Of a DNA stretch of 64,000 bases, positions 21,971 to 35,507 are shown in pieces; the first letter of the stretch is position 1, and each line of letters opens with the position of its first letter. The DNA comes from Craterostigma plantagineum. Its lineage: Eukaryota; Streptophyta; Magnoliopsida; Lamiales; Linderniaceae. The stretch is taken from positions 23,389,501 through 23,453,500 of the forward strand of contig JAPQWV010000012.1 in the NCBI GenBank assembly GCA_027422505.1. Reading direction: 5' to 3'. The position numbers were made by a program, and so were the translations under genes. The notes under the pieces were generated by a model. That model was not told the origin of the DNA. It worked only from the letters and a program-made list of their open reading frames with translations, and made no database searches.

Positions 21971-23360
21971 TTTAAGTGTGGAAAGTGGAACTGAAATGAA
22001 TGCAAGTGATTTTTTTCCTTTGAATGGGGAAATAAATTAGATAAATGAATGGGGACTATGCTATGATTGGAATGGAAGAAGGGTGGGGTGGGGTAGGAAT
22101 GCCACGTGGAATGAGGTGAGTGGACAGTACTCTGAGGAAACAGCTGTACTGAGGAGCAGAGAGGAGAGGACACAAATTGATGAGAAAGGGAATTTGTTTT
22201 GTTCTGAAGACAAACACGTGCTTGATCTTTGTCCTATTTTCATACATGGACGTTGTGTTGTTGCCGTTTGAACATAGCCCGTGATTGCTTTAAAATGCTG
22301 AGAGAAATATCTGATATTATTGAAAAGGTAATCTCAAGTTCTCAACCCAACTTACAACAACCCTAATTCACACTCAAACTAAGCACAATGGTCCATTGGC
22401 CTCGGGCCAAATCTTGGCCCGAACCAGTTGGAAACTGGGTTGGAATCCTTAGATCGGGCTCGATTCGATGAACCGTTTCGAACCCTAGAATAAAAATTGG
22501 GCTTATTACTGTTTGCGTAGTCCAATATTATGATGATGGCAGCTCATGCTCAATGCACCAAGAAAATTGGACCAATCTCTTCTGAGGAGAAAAACTACAG
22601 AAGGATTCCTAATGTCTTATCTATATGATAAGAACTGTTCAGTAATAAGTTGTAAACCATGATTAGGAAAGCAAACCAAACTTAGTTCAAGAAGGTACCT
22701 TTCACTCAATGCTTCATCCGTTTTCGTTATGCGGTTTCAGAGTAACCAGCCTGCAAGTATGAATTAAATAGAGACGGAAAAGAGATTACAGTTCAGAGAC
22801 CACGATATTATTGAATGGAGCGAACAAAAGCAAGTTTGTAATGAAATCCAACCTTGAATTTATGAGATCCAATCTTGAACGGGCGAAAAAACATAACCAC
22901 TCTAGACGACGACAAAGATTGCTTTAACATCAATGAAGTGATCGAAAAACCGTATGCAATAAAGCCTCCTTTATATCAGACTGGACTCATTTACCTCCCC
23001 TACGGAATATTTGGGCCACACGTCGCCGTATCGACTCAATAAGTCAAAAAATGTGGATCGTAAAAATTATAAAGCTTATTCACTGAATTGCTTGGGATCA
23101 TATCCAGGCAATCTGCAATAACTCGATCTGCCAACAACATTGCGTAAATCACACCTAGAAGAAAACCACTATTAAGACACCTTCTCTGCAACCTCTCATC
23201 CCATCAATGTAAAAGGTTTTCGATCAAGCATTTTCAAAAATATTTCATAAATTTAAAACCGCCATTTGAGAGACTCTCTCTGCAATCTTTCGCCCCCTCA
23301 CTACATAAAATTTCAATCGCACATTCCAGAAAAGAAAAAATTAACCTAGAAGTTAACAAC
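21971..23360. other. Intergenic: AGP promoter side and upstream region of the divergent H2A
   Basis: The AGP gene is transcribed away from here, so 21971-22300 is its promoter; it holds a G-box-type CCACGTGG at about 22102-22109 and an ACACGTGC at 22214-22221. The remainder has no supportable gene. I saw no histone octamer motif (CGCGGATC) in the last 150 bp before the divergent H2A, unlike the H2A.X promoter. Confidence 0.45.
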
Positions 23361-23530
23361 ATGAGCTCAAGAATCAGCAACAAACGCAAATTGAAGGGCA
23401 CTAAGGCAAAGGACTTACAAATCCCAGCAAGGCATGTCAAAAGGATGCTGCGGGATGGACACTACAGTGATCGCCTAGCAGCCAGCACACCTGTTTATCT
23501 GTCGGCGGTCCTCGAATACATGGCAACAGA

Positions 23531-23579
<49 letters not shown>

Positions 23580-23939
23580 GTGAAGAATCACTCATAAGAT
23601 ATGTGCGCATTTGCATTTATAATATCACGCGTGAGGATTGAAAAGTTAAATCCCACAATGGAAAAACTGTAACTTTCAAGTCAATCTACAAATCAGACGA
23701 CTATTGCATTAAAATCAAGTTTTCTTGGTACCTCTATTAATCAGGTCTTGGAGCTTGCAGGTCAAGCTGCGAAAGACAGCAACAAGGCACTGATTTCGCC
23801 TAGACATATACAAAAGGCAATAAGAAAAGACAAAGAGCTATCCATGCTATGCAAAGATGTTGTGATCTCAGGGGCAAACATCACACCTCATGTCAATGAC
23901 AGCCTGGTTCCCATAAAAGATGGAAAACGTGGTACATGA
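23361..23939 (+). CDS. Highly divergent, short histone H2A variant
   Basis: Exons 23361-23531 and 23745-23939 encode 121 residues. The single GT-AG intron sits at exactly the same codon boundary (ATE|VLELAG) as in the H2A.X gene nearby. The histone-fold core is clear: [26 protein letters not shown] and PRHIQKAIRKDKELS. By eye about half of the core residues match the neighbouring H2A.X. Changes fall at functional places: the acidic-patch stretch is RKDKELS instead of RNDEELS, so one acidic residue becomes Lys; the L2-loop Arg before IVPRH is Leu (KALISPRH); the N-terminal tail is short; and there is no SQEF phosphorylation motif or SPKK tail. The intact frame and splice sites argue for a gene rather than a pseudogene. 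It might be germline-specific like other odd plant H2As, but that is speculation. Confidence 0.85.
23534..23572. repeat. (TA)n microsatellite in the divergent H2A intron
   Basis: An uninterrupted TA run directly after the splice donor of the divergent H2A intron; likely length-polymorphic. Confidence 0.9.
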
Positions 23940-24637
23940 ATTTGCAGATAGGATTGGTATAATCCCATATGGTCAATGATTTTATTAGGATCGAGTAAGT
24001 ATGAACCATTTTCACTGTAATATACGGAGTAGCATACACAGCTGTTCATTCCATTGGTTCAATGTCATAAGAGTTAATTAAGAAACAGAGATAGGATGTT
24101 CACCATTGTTCAGAAACCCTAATTAGTAGCCCCACAAAAGAAGGCAAGGTGCAACTTATAACAATGTTTTTCCCGCATATCACTAGGATGATCGAGATCT
24201 CACAAAGAAATAAGCTAAACCATACATACCTAATGAGCACGATGAAGAATGGCAATTCTTTTTGTCACAACTGCAACACAGAACAGAGATCAATTAAACA
24301 TGACAATCTGTGGGAGTCCTTATGTTACTCAGTGTAATAAGAAGAGATAAGTTATTCAAAGGCACTAATCTTCCAGTTGGAACTTTTGACATCAAAGTTC
24401 CTCTCAAGCCAACTTCAGATTCTTTAAATTTCAGGGTTTCACATTTTCATTACGAATTTCAACGTTTAAATTCAAAGAGACTAAAATAAGCCAATGAATA
24501 TTGGCCAACATATTATCCAAGAAGCAATTTCATTTGTTTCCATATGCTACAGAAAAGTTTTGGAACAGCCAGGTTTCACATTAGACCACTAAGATAAATT
24601 TCTCAAACACCAAACCAATTTTCACATGAACAAATCC
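23940..24637. other. Convergent intergenic region between the two H2A genes
   Basis: About 700 bp separating the tail-to-tail H2A genes, expected to carry both 3' UTRs. No third histone gene, ORF or RNA gene is evident. Confidence 0.5.
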
Positions 24638-25198
<561 letters not shown>

Positions 25199-25263
25199 CT
25201 AGTTTGGGATTATCGAATGTACTCTTGGCTGATGGCGGTGTTTATTGAGAGGGTTTCGAAGGG

Positions 25264-25319
25264 TTTATATAGGAAGTGAATGTTGCTCCTCATTGGTGAA
25301 AGAGGATGTGGCGCGGATC
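25264..25319 (-). promoter_or_regulatory. H2A.X promoter: TATA box and histone octamer motif
   Basis: On the minus strand a TATATAA box lies about 110 bp before the H2A.X ATG. The sequence CGCGGATC at 25312-25319, the plant histone octamer (OCT) element, lies about 50 bp beyond. A TTGGCGCGC motif near 25404 resembles an E2F site. These are motif matches only. Confidence 0.6.
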
Positions 25320-25495
25320 GGTGACGTGGCTATTGAAAAGCGAGCGAAAACACAAATTAAAGGTTTTAAAGTTTTGGCCTTTTTGTCTTTGGGGTGTAAA
25401 ATATTGGCGCGCACTGCTTAGATAGGCTAATTCACAAATTCGCTTCCGCGAGCGACGATTTATCCACCGTATTAAACTATCAATAAAAAAATAAT

Positions 25496-25577
25496 CGTCG
25501 ACAGCAGGGTTCGAACCTGCGCGGGCGAAGCCCAACAGATTTCAAGTCTGTCTCCTTAACCACTCGGACATATCGAC
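25496..25577 (-). tRNA. tRNA-Ser (anticodon UGA)
   Basis: On the minus strand the gene begins GTCGATATGTCCGAGTGG and folds as a class II tRNA. The acceptor stem GTCGATA pairs with TGTCGAC (one G-U). There is a D-loop AGTGGTTAAGG, an anticodon stem-loop AGACTTGAAATCT with TGA, a long variable arm (TGGGCTTCGCCCG), a T-arm with GGTTCGAACC, and the serine discriminator G. A T-run follows as the Pol III terminator (minus-strand reading of 25484-25490). Confidence 0.95.
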
Positions 25578-25915
25578 TCTTGATATGAATCATATTTTTA
25601 GTTCTAAATAAATTAGAAGTAAACTATTGGGCTTTCGGCCCAATTAATATTAGTCAACTTGTAAAATTCCACTTGTGAGTTGTGGTGCGTCGCCTCTGAA
25701 ACGGAGAACGATTGAAATTAAGATTTTTTCTTTGAAAAAAAAAAATTCACCAATCAATACCATCCTCAGAATTTCACAAATTTAGGGTTTTGGATTTACT
25801 TGCCAATTCTTATCTAGTAGCACAACAACACGAATTCATCTATAGACGTTGGAATTGCTTATTTGATCTTCTAGATGAATTTGACTTCAAGGCTGTGATT
25901 GTAGTAGATGTTTCT
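25578..25915. other. Region between tRNA-Ser and the HUA2-like gene
   Basis: Promoter and 5' UTR of the plus-strand HUA2-like gene. The reading frame stays open upstream to 25790, but the conserved N-terminus begins at 25916. Confidence 0.5.
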
Positions 25916-28900
25916 ATGGCTCCGAGCAGAAGAAAAAAGGGGAAAAGTGCTGCGGCGAGCCGGAACTGGAACGTCGGCGAGCTCGTGTTGGCCAAAGTGA
26001 AGGGTTACCCAGCGTGGCCTGCAATTGTATGCCTCTTACATCGTATTGTTTTATCAATTTTTTGTCTAATTTAATTGATTATTTGTATGCCAGTTGACTG
26101 GATATCTAATTCTGCTATTGTTTATTTGTTAGCTTCCTTTGATAGGATGAGTTTTGTAATATTGTTCATGTTATGGTGAGGTTGAGGAAACAGAGTTGAT
26201 TGGGTAGAAATTTTAATAGGCAATTATGACCTTTGTTGTTTAAATACTCTATTGTAGATGCACATTCCGTCTGTCTGTTCGAGTATACATACTACGGAAT
26301 GTTTAAATCCTTCCAATTTAAATTTGGTAATTATTCAGTTCAGTAATTCTGCCTAACAAGATCGATGCAATCCTAATTAAACCCCCAGTAATATGATGGA
26401 GATATCCTCCTAGGCTGGTTTTGTCTTATTTATTTCTGCCTGTTTGATAATAACGTCGATGTCTGATATCTTACATAATCTTTTGTAATCTTGAGGCATT
26501 AGCATATATTCATGTGCTTATATCTCGTGCAATATTGGCAAGCCTTTTAGATAAGTTGATAGTAATCATAAATAATACTTCAATTTTTCTGGACATTGAT
26601 TAGCTACCGAAGGAAGCTGATTCGTCTTGCACGTATTTAGGAGTTGATTAACGGTGGTTATATAACTCTTGAGGAGTTGCCAACATTGTTGATCATTGTC
26701 TTTACATACTTTTATGGCAGGTGAGCAACCCCGAGGAGTGGGGATACCCTGCTGGCCTGAAGAAAGTACTTGTCTTCTTTTTTGGGACTCGGGAAATGTG
26801 AGCATTTCTAAATTTAGCTAGATTTTTAGATTATACTTGCTATCTTTGTTTCATAGGTAATTGGTGTGTTGTCATATCTGTAATGTGTGTTTCTACATTT
26901 TGCTTTGCTCCATCTTTACTGCTCGAATGTTGAATTTTGTCTATATAGCATGATAGGTGTCTTGATATGTATGTGTGAACAATCTATTCACTTGTATGAT
27001 TATCATCTCCTCTCTTTCTTGGTCAGCGCCTTGTGTAATCCTGTTGATCTTCAAGAATTCACTGAAGAGAAGAAACGTTCATTGTCTGGAAAACGATATG
27101 GGAAAAGCTCTGATTTTGTCCGGGCCCTAAATGAGATAATTGAATCTTTTGATAAGTTGAACAAACAGGACCAAGTTTCTGGAAATGAGCTGTTTGGAGA
27201 GACCGACTTAACTGTTAAAAATTCTTCTGCTGAATCTTTTGCTAAAAATCGGAATGATGGAGCTGTTCAAGATTCAGATGGACCGCATTATACTGGAGAG
27301 ACTAATGGTATGGAGTTCGTAACTGAAGCTGTTGAGACTGCCTCGGCAACAGTGGTTGATGTGGTGATGCAATTAGATGAGGCCCGTGGCAATATGATGT
27401 TAGCAGAAAGACATGTTTGTCCAACTAGCAGTCCTAGAAAATCGAGAAACTGTTCCAGTGATAGCAGGGTGTGTTCTAGAAGTTTGGGTGAGTTATCGAT
27501 GAGAGAGACGCTTTGTTCTGATGAAGGCAGCACTGGAGACTTAGGATGTGAAGACCAAACAGTATTAGGTGATATTCTTGAATTTCAAATTAGTGGCAGA
27601 GCTATTAAGAAGAGAAAGGCTACTCAACAGAGAGACCTTCATGATAATAAATTAACAGCCGATATGGTTATTTCAGAGGATGAAGTTGCCAAGCCCGATC
27701 ATGTTACTCTAAACGAAAGTGCGGCATTAAATGGATGTATTCAGCAGGATGGTGATGAGCACCTACCTTTGGCCAAACGAGCCAGAATTCGTATGGGATC
27801 AGCATGCTGTGAAGATGAAAAACAGGTGGAAGGTACTGAAAGTCCGAACTTAGTGTCAGATGGGGCATTAAATTGTATGTTGGCTGACGGAAAGCCTGGT
27901 GAAAAAGATTTGAGAATAACATCGCCAGCCGAGCATGTTGTAGGAACTCTGCTGGATAAACTGGAAGAAGAACCTGAATTTACTGTAAATCGTAGTTCTC
28001 CTCCCTTGAATTGTAATGTCGATGCCCAAACTTCTGACACTAAACTGGATCTCGGTCATTCTTCTATACCAAATATAAGTCCTGTTCGATTGCCTCAGCC
28101 CTTGGCATCTATTAATTGTTGTATAGATGGTGAATCTGCTTTGCCCCTATCCAAACGCATTAATCGCGCCTTGGAGGCCATGTCTGCAAATGTGGCTGAA
28201 GCTGGTGAAGGGGATTTGAGTATTTCACCCGCCGTGGATGCTCATGGTGGTGTGCATCTTAGTTCTTGGTCTGCAGAATTGTCTGAGATGCCTGTCGTGG
28301 ATGAAGCTGCAGTTAAATTGGGGCTAGGGCCTGTCAAAGATGATAAAATTGGTGACCCTCAATCCCGGGCTACTGAGTTATGTGTGGGGCTGGACATGAA
28401 GTCTTTTGAACATCATGGACAAACTACTTGTGTTGTTGATTTCTCTATTCCTGAAATATGTGCAGTTTCCAATGAAAATGTGGAAAATGAGGACAACAAA
28501 TGTGGGCTATCGGTCGCATTAGTTAAGAATCCTGTTGAAGATATCGAGGATCAACATTTGAAATCAAAGTCACTTGAAGCTGGTGAAAAGTTGGATCAAA
28601 CTACTTGTGTTGTTGATTTCTCTACTCCTGAAATATCTGAACTTTCCAGTGAAAATGTGGAAAATGAGGAAAAGAAACGTGGGCTATCGGTCCTATTAGT
28701 TAAGCGTCCTGTTGAAGATTTCGAGGATCAACATTTGAAACCAAAGTCACTTGAAGCTGGTGAAAAGTTGGATCAAAGTACTTGTGTTGTTGATTTCTCT
28801 ATTCCTAATCCTGAAATGTCTGAAGTTTCCAGTGAAAATGTGGAAAATGAGGAAAACAATTGTGGGCTATCGGTCCCATTAGTTAAGCGTCCTGTTGAAG

Positions 28901-31900
28901 ATATCGAGGATCAACATTTGAAACCAAAGTCACTTGAAGCTGGTGAAAAGTTGGATCAAACTACTTGTGTTGTTGATTTTTCTATTCCTAATCCTGAAAT
29001 GTCTGAAGTTTCCAGTGAAAATGTGGAAAATGAGGACAACAATTGTGGGCTATTGGTCCCATTAGTTAAGCGTCCTGTTGATATCGAGGATCAACATTTG
29101 AAACCAAGGTCACTTGAAGCTGGTGAAAAGTTGGATCAGTTAGGCCGCATTACTACTTGTTTGATAGCTGCTGATAACAACTGCAAGATTGGATACAGGC
29201 AGGAATCTGGTGAGGGATCTGATCCTAATGTGACCAACTCAGATTCTGTCTTGGTTGAAGAAAATACGGATGATCCAGTTGATGCTGGAAATTGTAACTT
29301 GAATAACATGTTAGACGGTGGACATGAAGACACCAACCAGATAAATGAGCCTGCATTATCTGAGAAAGATCTTGACAGCCCAAGGTTAGTTAGTTTATCT
29401 ACAAAATATCAACCGTTATGCCTTTGTTTTTTGTATCCTATAAATTAAATTTATATGCTATATATGTGCGCTCGTCCCTGTTTCCAGGCCTGAGTTTGTC
29501 GAAGACACATATGGTCCAGCATCTCCAGATTCAGTTGATGTTCCTTCAGAAATAGCTATGAAATCATCCCTCAGAGACAATTCCAAATACTCATATACTT
29601 TTAATTCAGTTTCTGATAATAATCTGGCAAACGGACGAGACTCCGTTGCTTGCATATCTCCTCCCGATTCATTATTATCAAGCAGCAAAGTGGAATCTTT
29701 ATCATTATTCGAAGGTCTTGTTGGCTCTCTGACTAGATCAAATAAAACCATAACCAGGGCAACAGAGATTGCCATAGAATGTGCTAAATTTGGTCATGCT
29801 TCTAAGGTACTAAACTTTCTTTATACGGTATAAAGATTTTATTCATTCCAAAGTTTAGTGTTCTACATCTTGGTATGGTAGACAGACTCGTATTAATGAT
29901 GCATGTACACCTTGTGATCTTTTATTTCCAGAATTGCGTTTTATTTTTTTTCTTAGATTAGATAAAGTATCGCCCGTCCACTCAGAATGTCGATTTTATT
30001 TTCTATTTGAAACTATTGTATAATATTTAACACCAAATAAATATGGCAATAAAAAAGAGTATAACAATATATGTTTATAAACAAACTCCATATCAGTTTC
30101 ATGTTTGACAAGTACAATGGAAATATGTGCAAATAAATGTGACTGATTCCGTGTTTCGATTTTTAGCTCTTGATATTCTACCAAACTTATATTTAATCGA
30201 TCATTTCAATATAGTAATATGCATTTCCCGATGTAGGTGGTGGAAATACTGGTCCACAGTTTGGAAAGTGAGTCTAGTTTACCCAAGAAAGTGGACCTGT
30301 TTTTCCTTGTTGACTCGATTACTCGGTCCTCTCGTTCCTTGAAAGGTAACAATTGTTTTATTCTGTTTTTGCATTCTATTAATTCTGTTCATGCTTATCG
30401 AAAATTGTTGTGCACTTGTCTGATTTAATGTTCAGGTGATGGTGGAATGTACCCTTCACTAATTCAGCCACTGTTACCCCGCTTGTTGTTGGCTGCTGCC
30501 CCGCCTGGTTTAAGCTATTACGAGAATCAAAGGCAGTGTTTAAAAGTAAGTAAAATTCATCGCACAGAGTTCGATACTGATTCTTCTTTTTCAGTATTCT
30601 GGATTTCATAAAAAAGAGGATTATGATGTAGGTTTTGAGAGCTTGGCTTGAGCGGAAGATTCTTCCAGAATCAACAATACGCCATCACATCGAAGAGCTT
30701 GATGCTTTTTGCAATCTATATCATAGTTCTGGCTCTCGACGAACTCTCAGAAACGAAAGGGCTTTTGATGATCCCGTCAGAGAAATGGAGGGAATTTTGG
30801 TTGATGAATATGGAAGGTATAGTCTCTTATTTAACCTTTTTGACTGCATAACTCATTTTTACGTGCTATTCCGTCTTGATGTATTAAAGCTCATAACTCT
30901 TTACGTAAATTGTAGCAACTCAAGCATTCAGTTTTCCGAGTTCTGCATGCTTCCTATGCGTATCGATGCTGATGGAGGTAGTGATTCTGACGATGATGGC
31001 TTTGAAGCTGTTACACCCGAACGTGATATTGGACACCATGATGGTGGTGAAACTTCTCCCACTAAAGTTGGTAAGCAAAGCCATATATTGGAAGATGTCG
31101 ACGGTGAGCTTGAAATGGAGGATGTTGCTCCTTGTGAGTTGAAAACTGCATCCACAAGCAATATTCCTGGAGCAGATCACAATCACATGTCGTTTCATGT
31201 GTCTGAGAACCATTATGGGGTAAAAGTTGCTTCTCGACAGTTCGAGGATGCACCACCACTACCAACAGTACCTCCTCCATCTCAGCATACTCCATCAGTT
31301 TCCACACATGGATCCAATCCATATGACCATGATATTAAACCTCCGTCTGGCTATGAGGTTTGCTTCTGCCACGCTTACTAATCCTCAGTATTACCAACAC
31401 ATTATGGCTTTTTTGGTTCAATAAATCATTTATTCTCATCAGGTGAACATGCAGAATTATAGGAGAAAACATAGACAATCAAGGTGGGAGCCATCAGATT
31501 TGCCTAGAATTGATACGAGAACCTTGGACACAGTTCACCACTACCCCCACAAGGATCAAGATTTTGATCAGCAACAGAGACGTGCCTACTCATTTCATGA
31601 CGAACCTCCCTTTCCTGTATGTGATCGAACCACCAACGAAATACATCAGGTGGATGGCACTTTTCATCAACGCACACATCCGCCGCATTCTCACCCTAAT
31701 ATGTCTCACCACTTTCCATACACCCAAGAACAAAGAAGCCAGACACGGAGGGATTTCCCACCAAATCACCACCCAAGTAGGTTCAGAACACACCATTCGG
31801 GAAATGGGAACTTCAATAGGGATTTTGACAGAAACAGATATGCACCGCAAAGTGGTAATGAAGATTATTGGGGTCCGCCGTCTCCATCCACTTCTGGTAC

Positions 31901-32651
31901 TAACTGATTTTCTTTTTCATTATAGAACTTGGTCTCCATTTGGTTTTTATTTTACGCACTCTTAAATATGGAAGTTCAATCTCACAACCAGGTGATGTTA
32001 GATAGAGTTGGTCCCTATATTTTTTAAGCCAGGGTGATACCTTTTCCGACGTGGGATGACTTTTTCCAACAATATCTTTTCAATCATTACCTCATATTTT
32101 CGCAGGTCAGTGCTACGAAAATGGATCAAGGAACGATCACACACCTTATCCACCGCCAGGTTACCCCCACAATAAGCCTTCACAACCCAGTAATAGACGG
32201 AGAGGTCCTCCCTGGCTCACAAACCGCATGCAATTTAATCCTTGCAATCCACAAAATGGAGGTCCTGTACCTGTTGGAAACAGAGGTATGCGTATCTTCT
32301 TTTCATTTGTGACACAGCAAGAAATAACATTTGTTTTGTAGGATATCATGGTTACGAAGTCCGAGGTTTGATCACTTAGTTTGTATGCTATATATGGTCT
32401 ATGTGGTTGGATTATATAACATCAGTTGACTTCTGTCCTCATAAACTTTTGTGCTCGAGTATCGCTGTGTTGAATAATATCGAGACAAAGTACTCCACTC
32501 CATCTTCTATGAGTTTTTATACTCCGAAAGATGACTGCATGTATATGATTGAAGAAACTAGCATTTCGTCGTTCTGTGGATGACATGAAGTATGCCTAAT
32601 GCTCATGTGTCGTATATATTGGCAGGTCCTAATAACTGGAAATCCAGGTGA
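25916..32651 (+). CDS. HUA2: HUA2-like protein with PWWP and RNA Pol II CTD-interacting (CID) domains
   Basis: Nuclear PWWP/CID protein of the HUA2/HULK family, which promotes processing or expression of AGAMOUS, FLC and related MADS-box transcripts. Exons: 25916-26026, 26721-26797, 27027-29384, 29488-29806, 30237-30345, 30436-30545, 30632-30816, 30916-31357, 31443-31896, 32106-32285, 32626-32651; total 4371 nt, 1456 residues, all GT-AG. The N-terminal MAPSRRKKG is followed by the PWWP domain (ELVLAKVKGYPAWPAI, then FFGTREIALCNPVDLQEF). The long third exon is acidic and disordered and holds KRAR-type nuclear signals and four 59-61-residue repeats. The CID spans exons 4-7 (VVEILVHSLESESSLPKKVD, SSRSLKGDGGMYP, CLKVLRAWLERKILPE). 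Then come GFEAVTPERD and a Pro/His-rich tail, as in HUA2. ATG 25916 is chosen because family members start MAP-R-K. Confidence 0.95.
28420..29136 (+). repeat. Four in-frame tandem repeats (177-183 bp) inside HUA2-like exon 3
   Basis: Units start at 28420, 28597, 28774 and 28957 with near-identical DNA (caaactacttgtgttgttg...). Each encodes a 59-61 residue unit of the form TTCVVDFS...E...SSENVENE...GLSV...LVK.PVEDIEDQHLK.KSLEAGEKLDQ. All lengths are multiples of three, so the frame is kept. Copies 3 and 4 are closest to each other, both carrying the extra two-residue NP insertion (IPNPEMSEV). Confidence 0.95.
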
Positions 32652-33808
32652 TTTTCTCCATGTCAGCTTCAAAGTGGTATGTGCAGCTCATTGACTCTTT
32701 TCGTTTGATTTCATTTGATTTTTTTTGTTTTCTCTAGTTGCTAGAATGAAATGTGTTCCCTTAATTTCGAATGTTGACTTTCCAATTATTTAAACCAAAA
32801 CATGAAGACGTGACTTTATTTTCAATGCTTGCTCATGGCCCTCATTGTTTCTGTTCTTTTTCTTATTTAGGCAGCAATCTTGGTTTACTGCTATTGTCAA
32901 TTGCAAAGGCTCACATTTCGTTCTATGTACATAACTACTGTGGGGGTACGGTTTATACCTACCTACTTCATGGAGGCAATATTCGTGTCGATATAAATTT
33001 CTTACAATGCCAGAAAATTTTGCTTCAAAAACATTACCTTTTGTTATGTCCAATCGATGCTGCTCAATATGAAGTTGGATGATATTGATTATGTGTAAGG
33101 ATCATTTGACATTTCATTCTGTGTAACTCTAAAACGGATATATGCACATGTAGGAGAAAGTACATTTGCTTCCTTTTAATTGATGTGTGATTGCGCTTTA
33201 TATCCCAACAAATTAAAGGGCCTTTCTTTCAACCTCATACGGTTTTTGCCCAACTTATATGAGATTGAGTTTGATACCCATCAACTTCAATTGTGATCAA
33301 GGATATCAGATAGAAGATATATGTTGTGATTTGATTTGGCTGCTTTAACTTTACAACACATGCAAAGCAATTCATTGTTACCAAGTATTTTTAACACTTC
33401 TTATGTGCAGTAAAATAAAATTAATTCTTAATGGACGGTTTAATAAGTGATTTCCTAAAAACAGAATGAGGTAGTTGTTGTGAGGTTAAGCTATGTGGTT
33501 TAATAACTATTTTTTATTTTATTTTTACTAGTAATTCATGTATAATAAATTTAATTAGTTAATTGACGGACATAGGTTTTATCAACAGGACGCTCTTTAT
33601 AAAAGAGAATTAGATATTTCGTTTCGGCAGAAATAGTTTTGCGGAAGGGAATTAAAATTCAAATAAATCGGCCCAATTAAAAAGCCCAACATTCGATATC
33701 AAGCTGTTTTAAAACCCTAGTCTTTTATTACTCCCAAAGCCATTCGAAGACGTCAATCAGCTCAGGCGGCGCGGCACCAAAGTTGATCGATTTGTTTAGC
33801 AGAAGAAG
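32652..33808. other. HUA2-like 3' region and eS24 promoter
   Basis: About 1.1 kb, AT-rich, no supportable ORF. The first part is the HUA2-like 3' UTR and the last 150 bp carry the eS24 promoter motifs. Confidence 0.45.
33670..33720 (+). promoter_or_regulatory. Site II and telo-box motifs of the eS24 promoter
   Basis: Two site-II-like motifs (GGCCCA at 33670-33675 and AGCCCA at 33683-33688, i.e. TGGGCC/TGGGCT on the other strand) and a telo box (AAACCCTAG, 33712-33720) lie about 90-140 bp before the start codon. This pair is the usual signature of plant ribosomal protein promoters bound by TCP and telo-box factors. Confidence 0.7.
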
Positions 33809-35027
<1,219 letters not shown>

Positions 35028-35353
35028 GTATGTTATAATGCTTTTTGAATTCCCAAATGTTTTTTTTGTACGACTATTTATCGTTTTATCTTTTGTTTTG
35101 GTTAAAACTCTTCGTCGAAACTAACTGGGATTGCTTTTTGGACCAATTTGTATTATCATCTCGTGCAATGAAATGTCTTGAAAGATGAACTAAGCCATGA
35201 TACTCATAGCAATCATTCTAAAATTAAAAAAAGAAGAGAAATTTATCCCACCACGTTCTCCTCCTTCGCAACAAAAGCAGTTTTGTCGAATTCCAAAAAT
35301 ATATAACCTCTCTTAGAAAACAACGTACTTCATCTTTTCTCTTACACACAATA
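35028..35353. other. Short intergenic region between eS24 and the GEX3-like gene
   Basis: Holds the eS24 3' UTR and the short promoter/leader of the GEX3-like gene. Nothing else seen. Confidence 0.5.
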
Positions 35354-35473
35354 ATGTCGTCCCTCGCTAATCAGATCACAAGTTTGCTTATCTTTTCCTT
35401 AATCACACAGATGAGATACTACGCATTGCCTCATCATCTCCTTCCCCAGGCAGTTATCGGTGGTACTATAATA

Positions 35474-35507
<34 letters not shown>

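Noticed and set aside
25790..25915. N-terminal extension of the HUA2-like protein
   Set aside because: The frame is open, but the conserved family N-terminus begins at Met 25916 and the upstream residues are not PWWP-protein-like.
30920..31322. Minus-strand ORFs within HUA2-like exon 8
   Set aside because: Antisense shadows of a well-supported coding exon.
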